From assembly GCF_030124375.1 (NCBI RefSeq), contig NZ_JASKLS010000011.1, positions 1 through 64,000 on the forward strand: DNA of 64,000 bases, read 5' to 3'. Shown here piece after piece: positions 43,052 to 53,038 of this stretch; within the stretch, counting starts at the first letter, position 1; the number at the start of each line of letters is the position of its first letter. The notes under the pieces are model-generated. The model did no database searches. It worked only from the letters and a program-made list of their open reading frames with translations, and was not told the origin of the DNA. A program made the translations under genes and the position numbers. Origin of the DNA: Sinorhizobium sp. 6-70 (GTDB lineage Bacteria; Pseudomonadota; Alphaproteobacteria; Rhizobiales; Rhizobiaceae).

Positions 43052-44308
43052 TCAGGCCCACTCGCCCTTCCGCATGACCGGCACGCGGCTGCCGTCCGCC
43101 CGTACACCGTCGATATCCACCTTGCCCGAGCCGATCATCCAGTCGATGTGGATCAGGCTCGAATTGCCGCCCTGTGCGCGGATCTGTTCCTGGCTGAGGT
43201 TGGCGCCATCGAGGAAGCACTTCGAGTAGCATTGGCCAAGCGCAATGTGGCAGGAGGCGTTTTCATCAAAAAGGGTATTGTAGAAGAGGATGCCGCTTGC
43301 CGAGATCGGCGAGGAATGCGGCACCAGCGCCACTTCGCCGAGGCGGCGCGCGCCCTCGTCGGTATCGAGAACCTTCTTCAGCACTTCCTCGCCGCGCGAG
43401 GCCTTGGCCTCGACGATCCGGCCGCCTTCGAAGCGCACCTGGATATCGTCGATCAACGTGCCCTGGTGCGATAGCGGCTTCGTGCTCGACACGTGGCCTT
43501 CGACGCGCAGCGCATGCGGCGTCGTGAACACTTCTTCGGTCGGGATGTTCGGGTTGCAGGTAATGCCGTTCTTGGCGGTCGAGGCGCCGCCGTGCCATTC
43601 GTGGCCATCCGCCAGCCCGACGGTCAGGTCGGTCCCCGGGCCGGTGAAATGCAGCGCGGCGAAGCGCTCGCCGTTCAGCCATGCCGAGCGCCTGCTGAGG
43701 TTGGTGTTGTGCTCCTTCCAGGCGGCGATCGGGTCGTCGACGTCGACCCGTGAGGCGGCGAAAATAGCGTTTGCCAGCTTCTCGACGGCGACCGTCTCCG
43801 GATCGTCCGGAAACATCTGCTTTGCCCAGGACGGATTCGGATAGGAGACGATGTTCCAGTTGATGTCGAAGTTTGAGATCTTTTCGAGCGCCGGCTTGTA
43901 GGCGATCGAGTTCGCCTTGTTGGCGCGCGCGACCTTTGCCGGGTCCTGGGCCGAAAGCATCATCGGGTTGTCGCCGGCAACAGCCAGCCGCGCGGCGCCG
44001 CCGGCATAGGCTTTCGCCATGCCTTCGTAGAGCCAGTCGCTCGCGCGGTCGAAACTCTCGTCCGGCGCATGGGCGTAACGGGCGAGCGTTGTCTCCTCAT
44101 CCGAATAGAACGTCGTCACCAGACCAGCGCCGGCGATATAGGCATGCTTCGTGATGAGGCGGACGAGCGGCAGCGCCGCGATCGGTGAGGTCACCACCAG
44201 GTCCTGGCCCCTCTGCAACTGTAGGCCGACCTTGACGGCGACCTCCGCGAGCTTTTCGAGTTTTACGGGATCGACGGGATTCCTTGCGGATTGAAGGGGG
44301 GCGTTCAT
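43052..44308 (-). CDS. Aminopeptidase, M29 family (thermophilic type)
   Basis: A 418-residue cytoplasmic metallo-aminopeptidase. Metal-ligand regions of M29 are visible: PNIPTEEVFTTPH (Glu and His about 255-268), GILFYNTLFDENASCHIALG (about 350-369) and SLIHIDWMIGS (His, Asp about 392-402). The ATG at 44308 (MNAPLQS) follows AGGAG. It should remove N-terminal residues from peptides in turnover. Single-gene unit. Confidence 0.93.
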   Translation of the reverse strand: MNAPLQSARNPVDPVKLEKLAEVAVKVGLQLQRGQDLVVTSPIAALPLVRLITKHAYIAGAGLVTTFYSDEETTLARYAHAPDESFDRASDWLYEGMAKAYAGGAARLAVAGDNPMMLSAQDPAKVARANKANSIAYKPALEKISNFDINWNIVSYPNPSWAKQMFPDDPETVAVEKLANAIFAASRVDVDDPIAAWKEHNTNLSRRSAWLNGERFAALHFTGPGTDLTVGLADGHEWHGGASTAKNGITCNPNIPTEEVFTTPHALRVEGHVSSTKPLSHQGTLIDDIQVRFEGGRIVEAKASRGEEVLKKVLDTDEGARRLGEVALVPHSSPISASGILFYNTLFDENASCHIALGQCYSKCFLDGANLSQEQIRAQGGNSSLIHIDWMIGSGKVDIDGVRADGSRVPVMRKGEWA

Positions 44309-44493
44309 CGCGGCTCCTGCTGTCCTCTCGCGCCGTTTCCTGAGGTCAACGGCGGTTGCCGGTGGAAGCGAGCGCATGCCTGGCTTACGGTGCCGTCGCC
44401 GCTGCGCCCATCTGGGCGCGCGCGGTCGGGCGGCGCGTCCGTTTTAGACCGGTTCAGCCGAAAACAGAAGGCCTTTGCGATGTAGCCCCCGTG

Positions 44494-45180
44494 TCATGCG
44501 GCGGCGCGCTGGGAGCGAAGAAGCGCGGCCTCGTGCTTCTTGAGAAACGCCATCAATCGCTCAGGATAGTCTTCCGTCACCGCGGCTTTCACGCTTGCCC
44601 GTGCCGCAAGTGCCTTCCGCCAGGCTCTGACCCGCGGCAGGCCGTCGAAGATGCCCATGTCCGAGATCGTGTCGAACAGGTCGAAATAGCGGAAGATCGG
44701 CGCGAAGACGGCATCGACCAGGCTGAAATCCGCGCCCGCAAAATAGGGGCCATCGCCGAGCTCTGCTTCGACGGTCGCGAATTTCGTCTTGAGCACGCCG
44801 CGCCTGGTTTCGAGCACTTCGGCATCCTGGGTCGTTTCATAGATCCAGAGATCGGAAAGAATCGCCGAGCCGAACTCCATCCAGCCACGATGGCGCGCCC
44901 GCGTCAGCGGATCGGAGGGGTGCAGTTTCGCTCCCGGCTGGGTCTCTTCGAGATATTCGCAGATCACCGTGCTTTCGAAGAGGATCGCTTCTCCGCCGTC
45001 CTGAGGAACGCGGAGCAGGGGTACCTTGCCGAGCGGCGAGATTTTCAGGAACCACTCCGGCTTGTTGGCGAGATCGATATAGACGCGTTCGAACGGCACG
45101 CCTTTTTCGGCGAGCGCGATCGCAGCGCGCTGGACGTATGGGCAGAGGTGGTGGCTGATCAGGGTCAGTGGCGCGGTCAT
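44494..45180 (-). CDS. Glutathione S-transferase family protein
   Basis: A 228-residue GST: thioredoxin-like N-domain (LTLISHHLCPYVQRAAIAL, Cys near residue 12) and the GSH-binding cis-Pro and ES motif (GKVPLL, ILFESTVICEYLEE), then an all-helical C-domain. The CPY motif suggests a Cys-type (omega-like) GST, which usually reduces or deglutathionylates. GGGAG precedes the ATG at 45180. It is divergent from a MarR regulator with shared palindromes. Confidence 0.92.
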   Translation of the reverse strand: MTAPLTLISHHLCPYVQRAAIALAEKGVPFERVYIDLANKPEWFLKISPLGKVPLLRVPQDGGEAILFESTVICEYLEETQPGAKLHPSDPLTRARHRGWMEFGSAILSDLWIYETTQDAEVLETRRGVLKTKFATVEAELGDGPYFAGADFSLVDAVFAPIFRYFDLFDTISDMGIFDGLPRVRAWRKALAARASVKAAVTEDYPERLMAFLKKHEAALLRSQRAAA

Positions 45181-45208
45181 CGATATTTCTCCCTGCTTTG
45201 GGTAATGT

Positions 45209-45269
45209 AGATGCAATTGCATATATATCGACTTGCAAAATCCGTCAAGATAGATGTAATTGCATCTAT
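45209..45269. promoter_or_regulatory. Two TGCAATTGCA-type operators between gst and marR
   Basis: AGATGCAATTGCAT (45209-45222) and ATAGATGTAATTGCATCTAT (45250-45269) share a GATGxAATTGCAT core. The second overlaps the marR ATG at 45268, so regulator binding could block its own translation start region and transcription. Confidence 0.75.
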
Positions 45270-45720
45270 GAAAGATGAAAAATCAGCAGGCTACGCGCCG
45301 ACATTGGCGACCACGCGGGCATGGGTCGCTCTCATGCGGGCGCAGCGGCGGGTGCTCTCGGCGATCGAGAAGGATTTTAAAGAGGCGGGCCTGCCTCCGC
45401 TCGGCTGGTACGACGTGCTTTGGGAGCTGGTGCGCGCCGAAGCCGGCAGGCTCAGGCCATTCGAGATCGAGGCCCGCACGCTGCTTGCGCAATACAATCT
45501 TTCGCGCCTGATCGATCGGCTGGAAAAGGAGGGCCTGGTGCGCCGGGAGGCCTTCGACGAGGACGCACGAGGCTGCTGGGTCGTCGTGACCGAAGCGGGC
45601 TGCCAGATGCGGGCGCGCATGTGGCAAACCTATGCGCGATCGATCGAAAGGCACGTCGGCGCGAAGCTCGGCGAGCCTGAGGCAGGCAAGCTCGCCGAAT
45701 TGCTTTCGCGCCTGACCTGA
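45268..45720 (+). CDS. MarR family transcriptional regulator
   Basis: A 150-residue MarR protein with the winged helix around LLAQYNLSRLIDRLEKEGLV (about 75-95) and the wing RREAFDEDARGCWVVVTEAG. Divergent from the glutathione S-transferase, with two operator-like sites. The start ATG lies inside the second site and has no Shine-Dalgarno sequence, so the message may be leaderless. Ends convergent with ybaK, 10 bp apart. Confidence 0.9.
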   Translation: MKDEKSAGYAPTLATTRAWVALMRAQRRVLSAIEKDFKEAGLPPLGWYDVLWELVRAEAGRLRPFEIEARTLLAQYNLSRLIDRLEKEGLVRREAFDEDARGCWVVVTEAGCQMRARMWQTYARSIERHVGAKLGEPEAGKLAELLSRLT

Positions 45721-45730
45721 GACGGCCGGA

Positions 45731-46204
45731 TCAGGCTATCAGCGGGGCGGCGATCGCTTTCAGTGCCGCCTGCGCATCGTTCGGCCGGAGCCGTACCTGC
45801 AGTCCCCGCTGGCCGCCGTTGATATAGACCAGCGTCTCAACCAGCGCTGCTTCCTCGATCGCGGTCGGCACGATCTTCTTCTGGCCGAAGGGGCTGATGC
45901 CGCCGACATGGTAACCGGTCAGGCGCTCGGCGTCGGCGGGCTTCATCATGTTGGCCGACTTGCCACCGAAGGCGGCAGCCAGTTTCTTCATGCTGACTTC
46001 TCTGTCGGAAGGCACGATGCAGCAGACCGGCTTGCCATCCACCTCGGCCATCAGAGTCTTCAATACGCGGGAAGGATCCTCCCCAAGCGCCTCGGCCGCC
46101 TGCAGGCCGACGCGCTCGGCGCCGGGATCGTAGTCGTAGCTGTGCACGGTGAAGGAAACGCCGGCTTTGGCGAGCGTCTGCGTGGCGCGGGTCGTCTTGG
46201 ACAT
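45731..46204 (-). CDS. ybaK: Cys-tRNA(Pro) deacylase YbaK/EbsC
   Basis: A 157-residue editing protein that hydrolyses Cys-tRNA(Pro) in trans. It has the family lysine and pocket region VLKTLMAEVDG (Lys48), VPSDREVSMKKLA and GYHVGGISPFGQKK. Normal length. It lies 10 bp after an ArsC-like gene on the same strand, and the YitT gene is further upstream. Confidence 0.93.
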   Translation of the reverse strand: MSKTTRATQTLAKAGVSFTVHSYDYDPGAERVGLQAAEALGEDPSRVLKTLMAEVDGKPVCCIVPSDREVSMKKLAAAFGGKSANMMKPADAERLTGYHVGGISPFGQKKIVPTAIEEAALVETLVYINGGQRGLQVRLRPNDAQAALKAIAAPLIA

Positions 46205-46214
46205 CCCCGGCCTC

Positions 46215-46565
46215 TTACGCGCCGAACCGGGCTTCGTAGAGCTCCGGCTTGAAGCCGATCATGAGCTTGCCGTCGGCATCGAGCACCGGGCGCTTGATCA
46301 TCGACGGCTGCTTGAGCATGAGTTCGATCGCCTTGTTGGCCGTTATGTCCTGCTTGTCCGCCCCCGGCAGATTGCGGAAGGTCGTGCCCGCGCGATTGAG
46401 CACGGTTTCCCAGCCGAATTCGTCGCACCAGCGCTGAAGAAGCGCACGGTCGATCCCTTCTTGCTTGTAGTCATGGAACTTGTAAGCGATGCCGCGGCCT
46501 TCGAGCCAACTGCGTGCCTTCTTCATCGTGTCGCAGTTCTTGATGCCGTAGATCGTAACCGCCAT
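46215..46565 (-). CDS. ArsC family (YffB/Spx-like) protein
   Basis: A 116-residue thioredoxin-fold protein of the YffB subgroup: MAVTIYGIKNCDTMKKARSW with Cys11 alone, FHDYKQEGI, and IKRPVLDADGKLMIGFKPE at the C-terminus. The single N-terminal cysteine and the absence of arsenate-site residues argue against true arsenate reductase. YffB reduces glutathione disulfide in vitro; its real job is unclear. GGGGAGAG precedes the ATG. Same strand as ybaK and 10 bp from it, so likely co-transcribed. Confidence 0.9.
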   Translation of the reverse strand: MAVTIYGIKNCDTMKKARSWLEGRGIAYKFHDYKQEGIDRALLQRWCDEFGWETVLNRAGTTFRNLPGADKQDITANKAIELMLKQPSMIKRPVLDADGKLMIGFKPELYEARFGA

Positions 46566-46645
46566 CCCGAATCTCTCCCCGTCTCCGCCAATGCAGGCAA
46601 CACATAGCGGCGCACTGGCCCGGAGGAAAGCCCGGAGCGGCCGCT

Positions 46646-47281
46646 TCAGGTTATGCCGACGTAACGGCCGGGCTTGTGGTTGATCGCGAGGATCATGTTG
46701 ACGACGCAAGCGCCAAGGATCGAGAGCACGAGGTTCGCCGGCGGCAGCACGAAGAAGGCGGCGGCGAGGATCGCCAGATCGACGGCAAGCTGGAAATAGC
46801 CGGCGCGGATTCCCCATTTCTCCTGCAGATAGATCGCCAGGATGTTGATGCCGCCGAGGCCGGTGCGGTGCCGGAAGAGAACGAGCAGGCCCATCCCCAT
46901 CAACCCGCCGCCGACAACGGCAGCGTAGACCGGATCAATCCGCGCGAACTCCACCCATTGCGCCGTCAGCCGGGAAAACAGCGCGACCAGGCTGACGGCG
47001 AGGAAGGTGCGCAACGCGAACGGCCAGCCGAGCCGCCGGACGGCAAGAACGTAAAAGGGCAGGTTCACGAGCGAGAAGACCAGCCAGAAATCCGCGCCGG
47101 TTGCGTATTGCAGAAGCAGCGCGAGCCCGGCGGTGCTGCCGGTCAAAAGCATCGCCTTGCTATAGATCACCACGCCCAGCGAGACGACGAGCGTGCCGGT
47201 AAGGATAGCAAGTGCATCCTCATAGAGCCTGTGGCGCTCGGCGGGCGCAGCGGCAATGCGGGCCTCTCCGTCGACCTTCAT
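46646..47281 (-). CDS. YitT family (DUF161) membrane protein
   Basis: A 211-residue membrane protein with about six helices and the YitT features LGVVIYSKAMLLTGSTAGLA and FRHRTGLGGINILAIYLQ. Function of the family is unknown. It is 13 bp downstream of the aminotransferase gene on the same strand and 80 bp from the ArsC-like gene, so a four-gene transcript is possible. Confidence 0.88.
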   Translation of the reverse strand: MKVDGEARIAAAPAERHRLYEDALAILTGTLVVSLGVVIYSKAMLLTGSTAGLALLLQYATGADFWLVFSLVNLPFYVLAVRRLGWPFALRTFLAVSLVALFSRLTAQWVEFARIDPVYAAVVGGGLMGMGLLVLFRHRTGLGGINILAIYLQEKWGIRAGYFQLAVDLAILAAAFFVLPPANLVLSILGACVVNMILAINHKPGRYVGIT

Positions 47282-47294
47282 CCTGCTGTTTCCG

Positions 47295-48464
47295 TCAGAG
47301 GCCCGTGAAATTGCGGACGACGCTGGCGACTTCCGCCGTCTTCAGCCCGGCGATGTTGATGCGGCCCGATGTCGGCATGTAGATGCCGTGATCGCTTCTG
47401 AGCCGCAGCACCTCCGCTTCCGAGAGCGGCAGCATCGAGAACATACCCTCCTGACCGGCGATCGCGCCGAGCGCCTGCCAGCGGGTTCTCAGTCCTTCCG
47501 CAAGCGCCCGGCGGATGCCGGTCATGCGCTGGCGCATCGCCTCGAGTTCCTCCGCCCAGTCGCGAGCGAGCTCCTTGTCGGCGAGGATCGTGCGCACGAC
47601 GGCAGCGCCATGATCCGGCGGCATGGAATAGCTGGTGCGGGCGAGCCCGGCGAGATTCGACCGCACGGTGTCCGCGGAGTTCGGCGAGGCGGTGACTGCG
47701 TAGATGGCGCCAGTGCGCTCTCGGTAGAGACCGAAGGATTTCGAGCAGGAAACGGCGACGAGCGCTTCGGGAACGACGCCGATGAGATGCCTCAGGCCGG
47801 CAACGTCCTCGTTGAGGCCGCGGCCGAAGCCCTGGTAGGCGAGATCGACCAACGGCAAGAGGCCGCGCTCCGCGACGAGCGCAGCGATTTCCAGCCATTG
47901 CGGTTCCGTCAGCGCGCCGCCGGTCGGGTTGTGGCAGCTTGCATGCAGCAGCACGGCGTCACCGGCCGCCGCACCCTCGAGCGCGCTGACGACATTGTCG
48001 AAGAGCACTGTCTGCGACGGAATGTCGAAGAAGTCGTAGCTTGCGGTTTCGAGGCCCACCGCCTTGAAGATCGCCGCATGGTTCGGCCAGCTTGGCAGGC
48101 CGAGCCAGATCCGGCGGCCGCCGACGCGGTGGATAAGGTCGGCCGCGAGCCTGAGCGCGCCCGAACCACCAGGCGTCTGCACGCTTGCGATATGGCTCCG
48201 CTCGACCGTGTCGCCGCCGACGAGCGTCCAGAGATGGTCCAGGAACACGTGGTCCCCTTCGGGCCCGACATAGGCTTTGGTGTCCTGGGTTTCGAGCAGC
48301 CGCTTCTCCGCCGCCTTCACGGCTCGGAAGATCGGCGTATGGCCGGTCTCGTCGCGGTAGACTCCAACGCCAAGGTCGACCTTGCCGGGGCGGTCGTCCT
48401 TTCGGTAGAGGCCGATCAGGGCCAGCAACGGGTCGTCGGGTTGACGGGCGAGAGCATCGAACAT
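47295..48464 (-). CDS. tyrB: Aromatic amino acid/aspartate aminotransferase (class I)
   Basis: A 389-residue PLP enzyme of the AspC/TyrB type: GVGVYRDETGHTPI, NPTGG, VDLAYQGFGRG, and the PLP lysine in SCSKSFGLYRERTG (about residue 246). It should interconvert aromatic (or aspartate/glutamate) amino and keto acids; the split between AspC and TyrB activity cannot be read from sequence. AGAGGGACC precedes the ATG at 48464; the frame upstream to 48575 is untranslated leader. It is divergent from an Lrp-type regulator. Confidence 0.93.
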   Translation of the reverse strand: MFDALARQPDDPLLALIGLYRKDDRPGKVDLGVGVYRDETGHTPIFRAVKAAEKRLLETQDTKAYVGPEGDHVFLDHLWTLVGGDTVERSHIASVQTPGGSGALRLAADLIHRVGGRRIWLGLPSWPNHAAIFKAVGLETASYDFFDIPSQTVLFDNVVSALEGAAAGDAVLLHASCHNPTGGALTEPQWLEIAALVAERGLLPLVDLAYQGFGRGLNEDVAGLRHLIGVVPEALVAVSCSKSFGLYRERTGAIYAVTASPNSADTVRSNLAGLARTSYSMPPDHGAAVVRTILADKELARDWAEELEAMRQRMTGIRRALAEGLRTRWQALGAIAGQEGMFSMLPLSEAEVLRLRSDHGIYMPTSGRINIAGLKTAEVASVVRNFTGL

Positions 48465-48570
48465 GCCAGGGGTCCCTCTGGTGCTAACAATCGAGGAATA
48501 GTCGGTTTGGGCAGGCGGAAAGGCAAGCCGCATGCGCGACTTGTTTGTAACCTGTCTAAGACAGTTCGAA

Positions 48571-48594
48571 CGCAAATTCGATGCTGCATTTGCG
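48571..48594. promoter_or_regulatory. Lrp/AsnC operator-like inverted repeat CGCAAAT-N10-ATTTGCG
   Basis: Perfect 7-bp arms with a 10-bp centre lie between the divergent aminotransferase and Lrp genes. Further half-sites (ATTTGCG near 48620, GTTTGCGCATTTG near 48650) extend towards the regulator, which suits the multi-dimer binding of Lrp proteins. Confidence 0.7.
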
Positions 48595-48683
48595 GATGGA
48601 CCGAAGAAGGTTTACATGTATTTGCGTGAAGAGCACAATATTCGCTTCGAGTTTGCGCATTTGTAGGTTGGAGCGAATTCGCG

Positions 48684-49154
48684 ATGGAGCGCGGAAAAAT
48701 GGAGCTGGATGCGATCGACCGGCGGATCATCCGCCTGCTCGTCGAGGACGCATCGAGAAGCAACAACGAACTGGCGCAAAAGGTCGGTCTCTCGCCGGCG
48801 CCACTGTCGCGGCGGTTGGCGCGCCTCTATTCGGCAGGCGTCGTCCGCCAGACGGTCGTTGTGGATCCGCGGGCCACCGGCATCGGCTTCCAGGCCTTTG
48901 TCGAGGTGACGCTTGAGCGCACCGCGAGCAAGGTGGGACAGCGTTTCATCGAGTTGGTCTCGCGCATGCCGGAGGTGGTCGAATGCCATACCGTTGCCGG
49001 CGATTTCGATTTTCTGCTGAAGATCGCCGTGCGCGATGTTGCGGACTACAAGCGTCTGCTCTGGAGCGAGTTCGAACAGATCGCCGAAATCAAGACGCTC
49101 CGCTCGACGATTCTTCTCGACAGTCCGAAGATGAAGGCGGGTGTCGCGCTGTAG
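48684..49154 (+). CDS. Lrp/AsnC family transcriptional regulator
   Basis: A 156-residue regulator: helix-turn-helix at about 8-60 (ASRSNNELAQKVGLSPAPLS) and a RAM/AsnC effector domain with VECHTVAGDFDFLLKIAVRD (about 100-120). Likely senses an amino acid and controls the divergent aminotransferase. The ATG at 48684 or at 48699 (MELDAID) could be used; no strong ribosome-binding site distinguishes them. Confidence 0.9.
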   Translation: MERGKMELDAIDRRIIRLLVEDASRSNNELAQKVGLSPAPLSRRLARLYSAGVVRQTVVVDPRATGIGFQAFVEVTLERTASKVGQRFIELVSRMPEVVECHTVAGDFDFLLKIAVRDVADYKRLLWSEFEQIAEIKTLRSTILLDSPKMKAGVAL

Positions 49155-49174
49155 ACGGTAAAAGTAGCTCAACG

Positions 49175-49353
49175 GCCCCTCATCCGCCTGCCGGCACCTT
49201 CTCCCCGCAAGCGGGGCGAAGGGACTTGCGGCGGCCGCTCAGTCCACTCCTCCACGGCGGCGGAGAATGGGGATTTGGGGAGCGGGGGGCGTTGCTGCGA
49301 GTCTCCTTCGCCCCGCTTGCGGGGAGAAGGTGGCCGGCAGGCCGGATGAGGGG
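49175..49353. repeat. Inverted pair of palindromic GC-rich repeats
   Basis: The left copy (CCCCTCATCCGCCTGCCGGC, then CTTCTCCCCGCAAGCGGGGCG) and the right copy (CGCCCCGCTTGCGGGGAGAAGG, GCCGGCAGGCCGGATGAGGGG) are in opposite orientation around about 60 bp, making a structure that can fold as a long imperfect hairpin. No coding content. It lies between the lrp and AstE-like genes. Confidence 0.75.
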
Positions 49354-49366
49354 TCATTTCAGAGGG

Positions 49367-50428
49367 TTACGCCTCCAGCGTGCCGGGCTTGCGGACTGCG
49401 CTCGAGGGTCCCGCGCAGGCGATCTTCATCAGGTCCGACCGGCGGCGCGCGAGGCGGGTGGAGACCCGGGTGACAATCAGCCCGTCCTGCGGAGCTCTCA
49501 CCTCCACCACGCCGTCCGGCATGCCGGGCTTGGCGAGGATCGTCGCGAGCAGGTCTCCGGACTTCACGCTTTCGCCGATATCGCGATGGAACAGGATCGC
49601 GCCAGCTGCGGGCGCGCGGATCATCTCGATGTTGTCGAGCGGCACGGCCTTGCCCGCAAAGGCCGGAAGATCGGCGCGCGACCCGGCCACCACGCCGCGG
49701 GCGAGAAGAAACTGCCAGACGCCGTCGGCATCATTCCGGGCAGTTTCCGGGCAGACGTCGCGCGTGCCGCGCAGTTCGACGGTTACGGAGAGCCGGCCGG
49801 GCAGGGTGGTCCTCTTCCGGCCGTCGGCCTCGTTTTTCCAGGCGTAGCCAACCGCTTCCTCGAAAGCGGAGCTTTCGCCGTCGGAGAGAAACACGGCTTT
49901 CATGTCGAGCGCCGCGGCGAGGTCCGTTGCTTCCGGCCAGAAAGCCTCGTCGATATAGGCGTATTGCAGGCCCTCGTCGTCGCAATGGAGGTCGAGCACC
50001 AGCTCGGCACCAAGCGCCATATGGAGCAGTTGCCGCTTCAACCTGTCGGTCGCCGAATACCGGTCAAGGTCTTCGAGAAGGGTGTCGCGTTCGCCAATGG
50101 AAATCAGCGGGAAATCACGGTTGAAATTGGTGCGCGAGCCGAGATCGAAGCGACCTTGCAACTCGCCGAAGTGCGACTGCGCCGAACCGATCGGGTTTGC
50201 TTGCGGAACGACAGTGATATCGCCGAGGATTGCGCCGTCGGCATCCGCCCGGCGCAGCTTCTCCAAAAGGAAATGCAAGAGCGCCGTGCCCGGCAGCTCG
50301 TTGGCGTGGAGCGCCGCCTGGATATAGGTCCGCGGTGCTTCCGGTTTCGTCCCTTTGAACCGGAAGACCGGCATCCGCCATTCGACGCCCGGCGTATCGC
50401 CGGCGATGATGATTTCGGAAATTTCCAA
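49367..50428 (-). CDS. Succinylglutamate desuccinylase/aspartoacylase family protein
   Basis: A 353-residue M14-superfamily zinc enzyme: HANELPG (zinc His and Glu, about 40), GSRTNFNRDFP (about 97) and DLHCDDEG (zinc His about 145). It belongs to the broad AstE/AspA group; substrate is unknown and the usual ast operon is absent. The TTG at 50428 is the most likely start because GAGGGACAG sits 8 bp upstream; a second TTG at 50452 lacks a site. Confidence 0.85.
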   Translation of the reverse strand: MEISEIIIAGDTPGVEWRMPVFRFKGTKPEAPRTYIQAALHANELPGTALLHFLLEKLRRADADGAILGDITVVPQANPIGSAQSHFGELQGRFDLGSRTNFNRDFPLISIGERDTLLEDLDRYSATDRLKRQLLHMALGAELVLDLHCDDEGLQYAYIDEAFWPEATDLAAALDMKAVFLSDGESSAFEEAVGYAWKNEADGRKRTTLPGRLSVTVELRGTRDVCPETARNDADGVWQFLLARGVVAGSRADLPAFAGKAVPLDNIEMIRAPAAGAILFHRDIGESVKSGDLLATILAKPGMPDGVVEVRAPQDGLIVTRVSTRLARRRSDLMKIACAGPSSAVRKPGTLEA

Positions 50429-50746
50429 TTTTGCTGTCCCTCGATAATGCAACAGGCGATCCGTCCGAGCGGTTTATGGGACTTTGAAAAGGTCAGCGCA
50501 AGCTAAAGCCGATGCGAATGAATCGCGTGCGGCGCTTCAGCTCGTGAGCTGCCGACGATGAAGATGGCGACGACGTCCCGGGCCGTAGAGGCCATGCACC
50601 AGGACAACCTCGTGCATGGTGCATCGCGCAAGGCGCGGTAGCACGCCGGGCGCAACTCACCGAGCCGCTTCCGTTAGTCGGACGCTGAAATGTCTGGCGC
50701 GCGACGCGACAGGTGCTGGCTCATCGATGCTCCGTTGAGAGCAGTT
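50429..50746. other. Intergenic region without a confirmed gene
   Basis: Contains an 8-bp inverted repeat ATGCACCA...TGGTGCAT. On the minus strand a short frame begins MHEVVLVHGLYGPG, similar to the start of an alpha/beta hydrolase, and ends after about 25 codons; another frame ends AEAPHAIHSHRL. They could be gene remnants, but neither is complete enough to call. Confidence 0.4.
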
Positions 50747-52309
<1,563 letters not shown>

Positions 52310-52399
52310 GGCGGGCCTTCAAGCTTGATCATGGCGAGCCTTTAATGAAAGCCCGCCTTTGGCGCAACGATTACATTGCACCCCGACAATTTAGGACTT

Positions 52400-53038
52400 T
52401 CAGAGCCTGATTTCACCGGCTTCTATCGCTGCTTCGAGCCGGTCGACCGTCGCCGCCAGCTTCTCGTCGATGACGTGCAGATACTCCATCCAGTCGTCGA
52501 CGTGCTTCAACTCCGCCTTGCCGTCCGAAATGCCGCGCAGGCCGATCAGCGGCAGGCCGAAGGACTGGCAGGCGCGCAGGTCCGCGAAGGTTTCCATCTC
52601 GACCATATCGGCGTCGATGCCGTCATAGGCCTTGCCGGAGACGATGTTGGCGCCGGTCGAAAGCCGCGCCTCCTTTACGCCCGGGATGCGCAGCGGCAGT
52701 TTGACAACCGCGGGAAGATCGAGGAACGGTGTTGCGCCCTTCTCGAAACCGAGCGCGGACGCGTCCATGTCGCGATAGCCGACCGACGTCGCCTGGTAGA
52801 CTTCGGTCTGTTCGAGTGTGGCGGATCCCGCCGAGCCAAGCGAAACGACGAGATTGGGCAGGCTGCTGCTGGCATCGAGCCTGGCGAGCGCCCTCGTCAA
52901 TGTGACGGCGGCTTCGATCGGGCCGACCCCGGTCATCAGCGGCGCAATCCGGGCACGCAGGCTCGGCCCGTATTCCGCATCGACCGCCATCACGTAGAGG
53001 ATCGTCTTGCCCGCCACGGGCTTCAGTTCAAAGCTCAT
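52400..53038 (-). CDS. mtnN: 5'-methylthioadenosine/S-adenosylhomocysteine nucleosidase
   Basis: A 212-residue nucleosidase-fold protein expected to split MTA or SAH into adenine and the thiosugar. Key regions: VMAVDAEYGPSL with Glu, TGVGPIEAAVTL, the purine-site DMVEMETFA (Met/Glu about 145-150), and catalytic Asp in RGISDG (about 170). Slightly shorter than the E. coli enzyme (232 aa). Its ATG overlaps the stop of the PaaI gene, which lies upstream on the same strand, so they form one coupled operon. Confidence 0.88.
   Translation of the reverse strand: MSFELKPVAGKTILYVMAVDAEYGPSLRARIAPLMTGVGPIEAAVTLTRALARLDASSSLPNLVVSLGSAGSATLEQTEVYQATSVGYRDMDASALGFEKGATPFLDLPAVVKLPLRIPGVKEARLSTGANIVSGKAYDGIDADMVEMETFADLRACQSFGLPLIGLRGISDGKAELKHVDDWMEYLHVIDEKLAATVDRLEAAIEAGEIRL

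Noticed and set aside
47256..48629. A 457-codon plus-strand open frame
   Set aside because: It is antisense to the aminotransferase, which shows all PLP-enzyme motifs.
49367..50428. Assignment of the AstE/AspA protein as true succinylglutamate desuccinylase
   Set aside because: No other arginine succinyltransferase pathway genes are nearby, and the family is broad.
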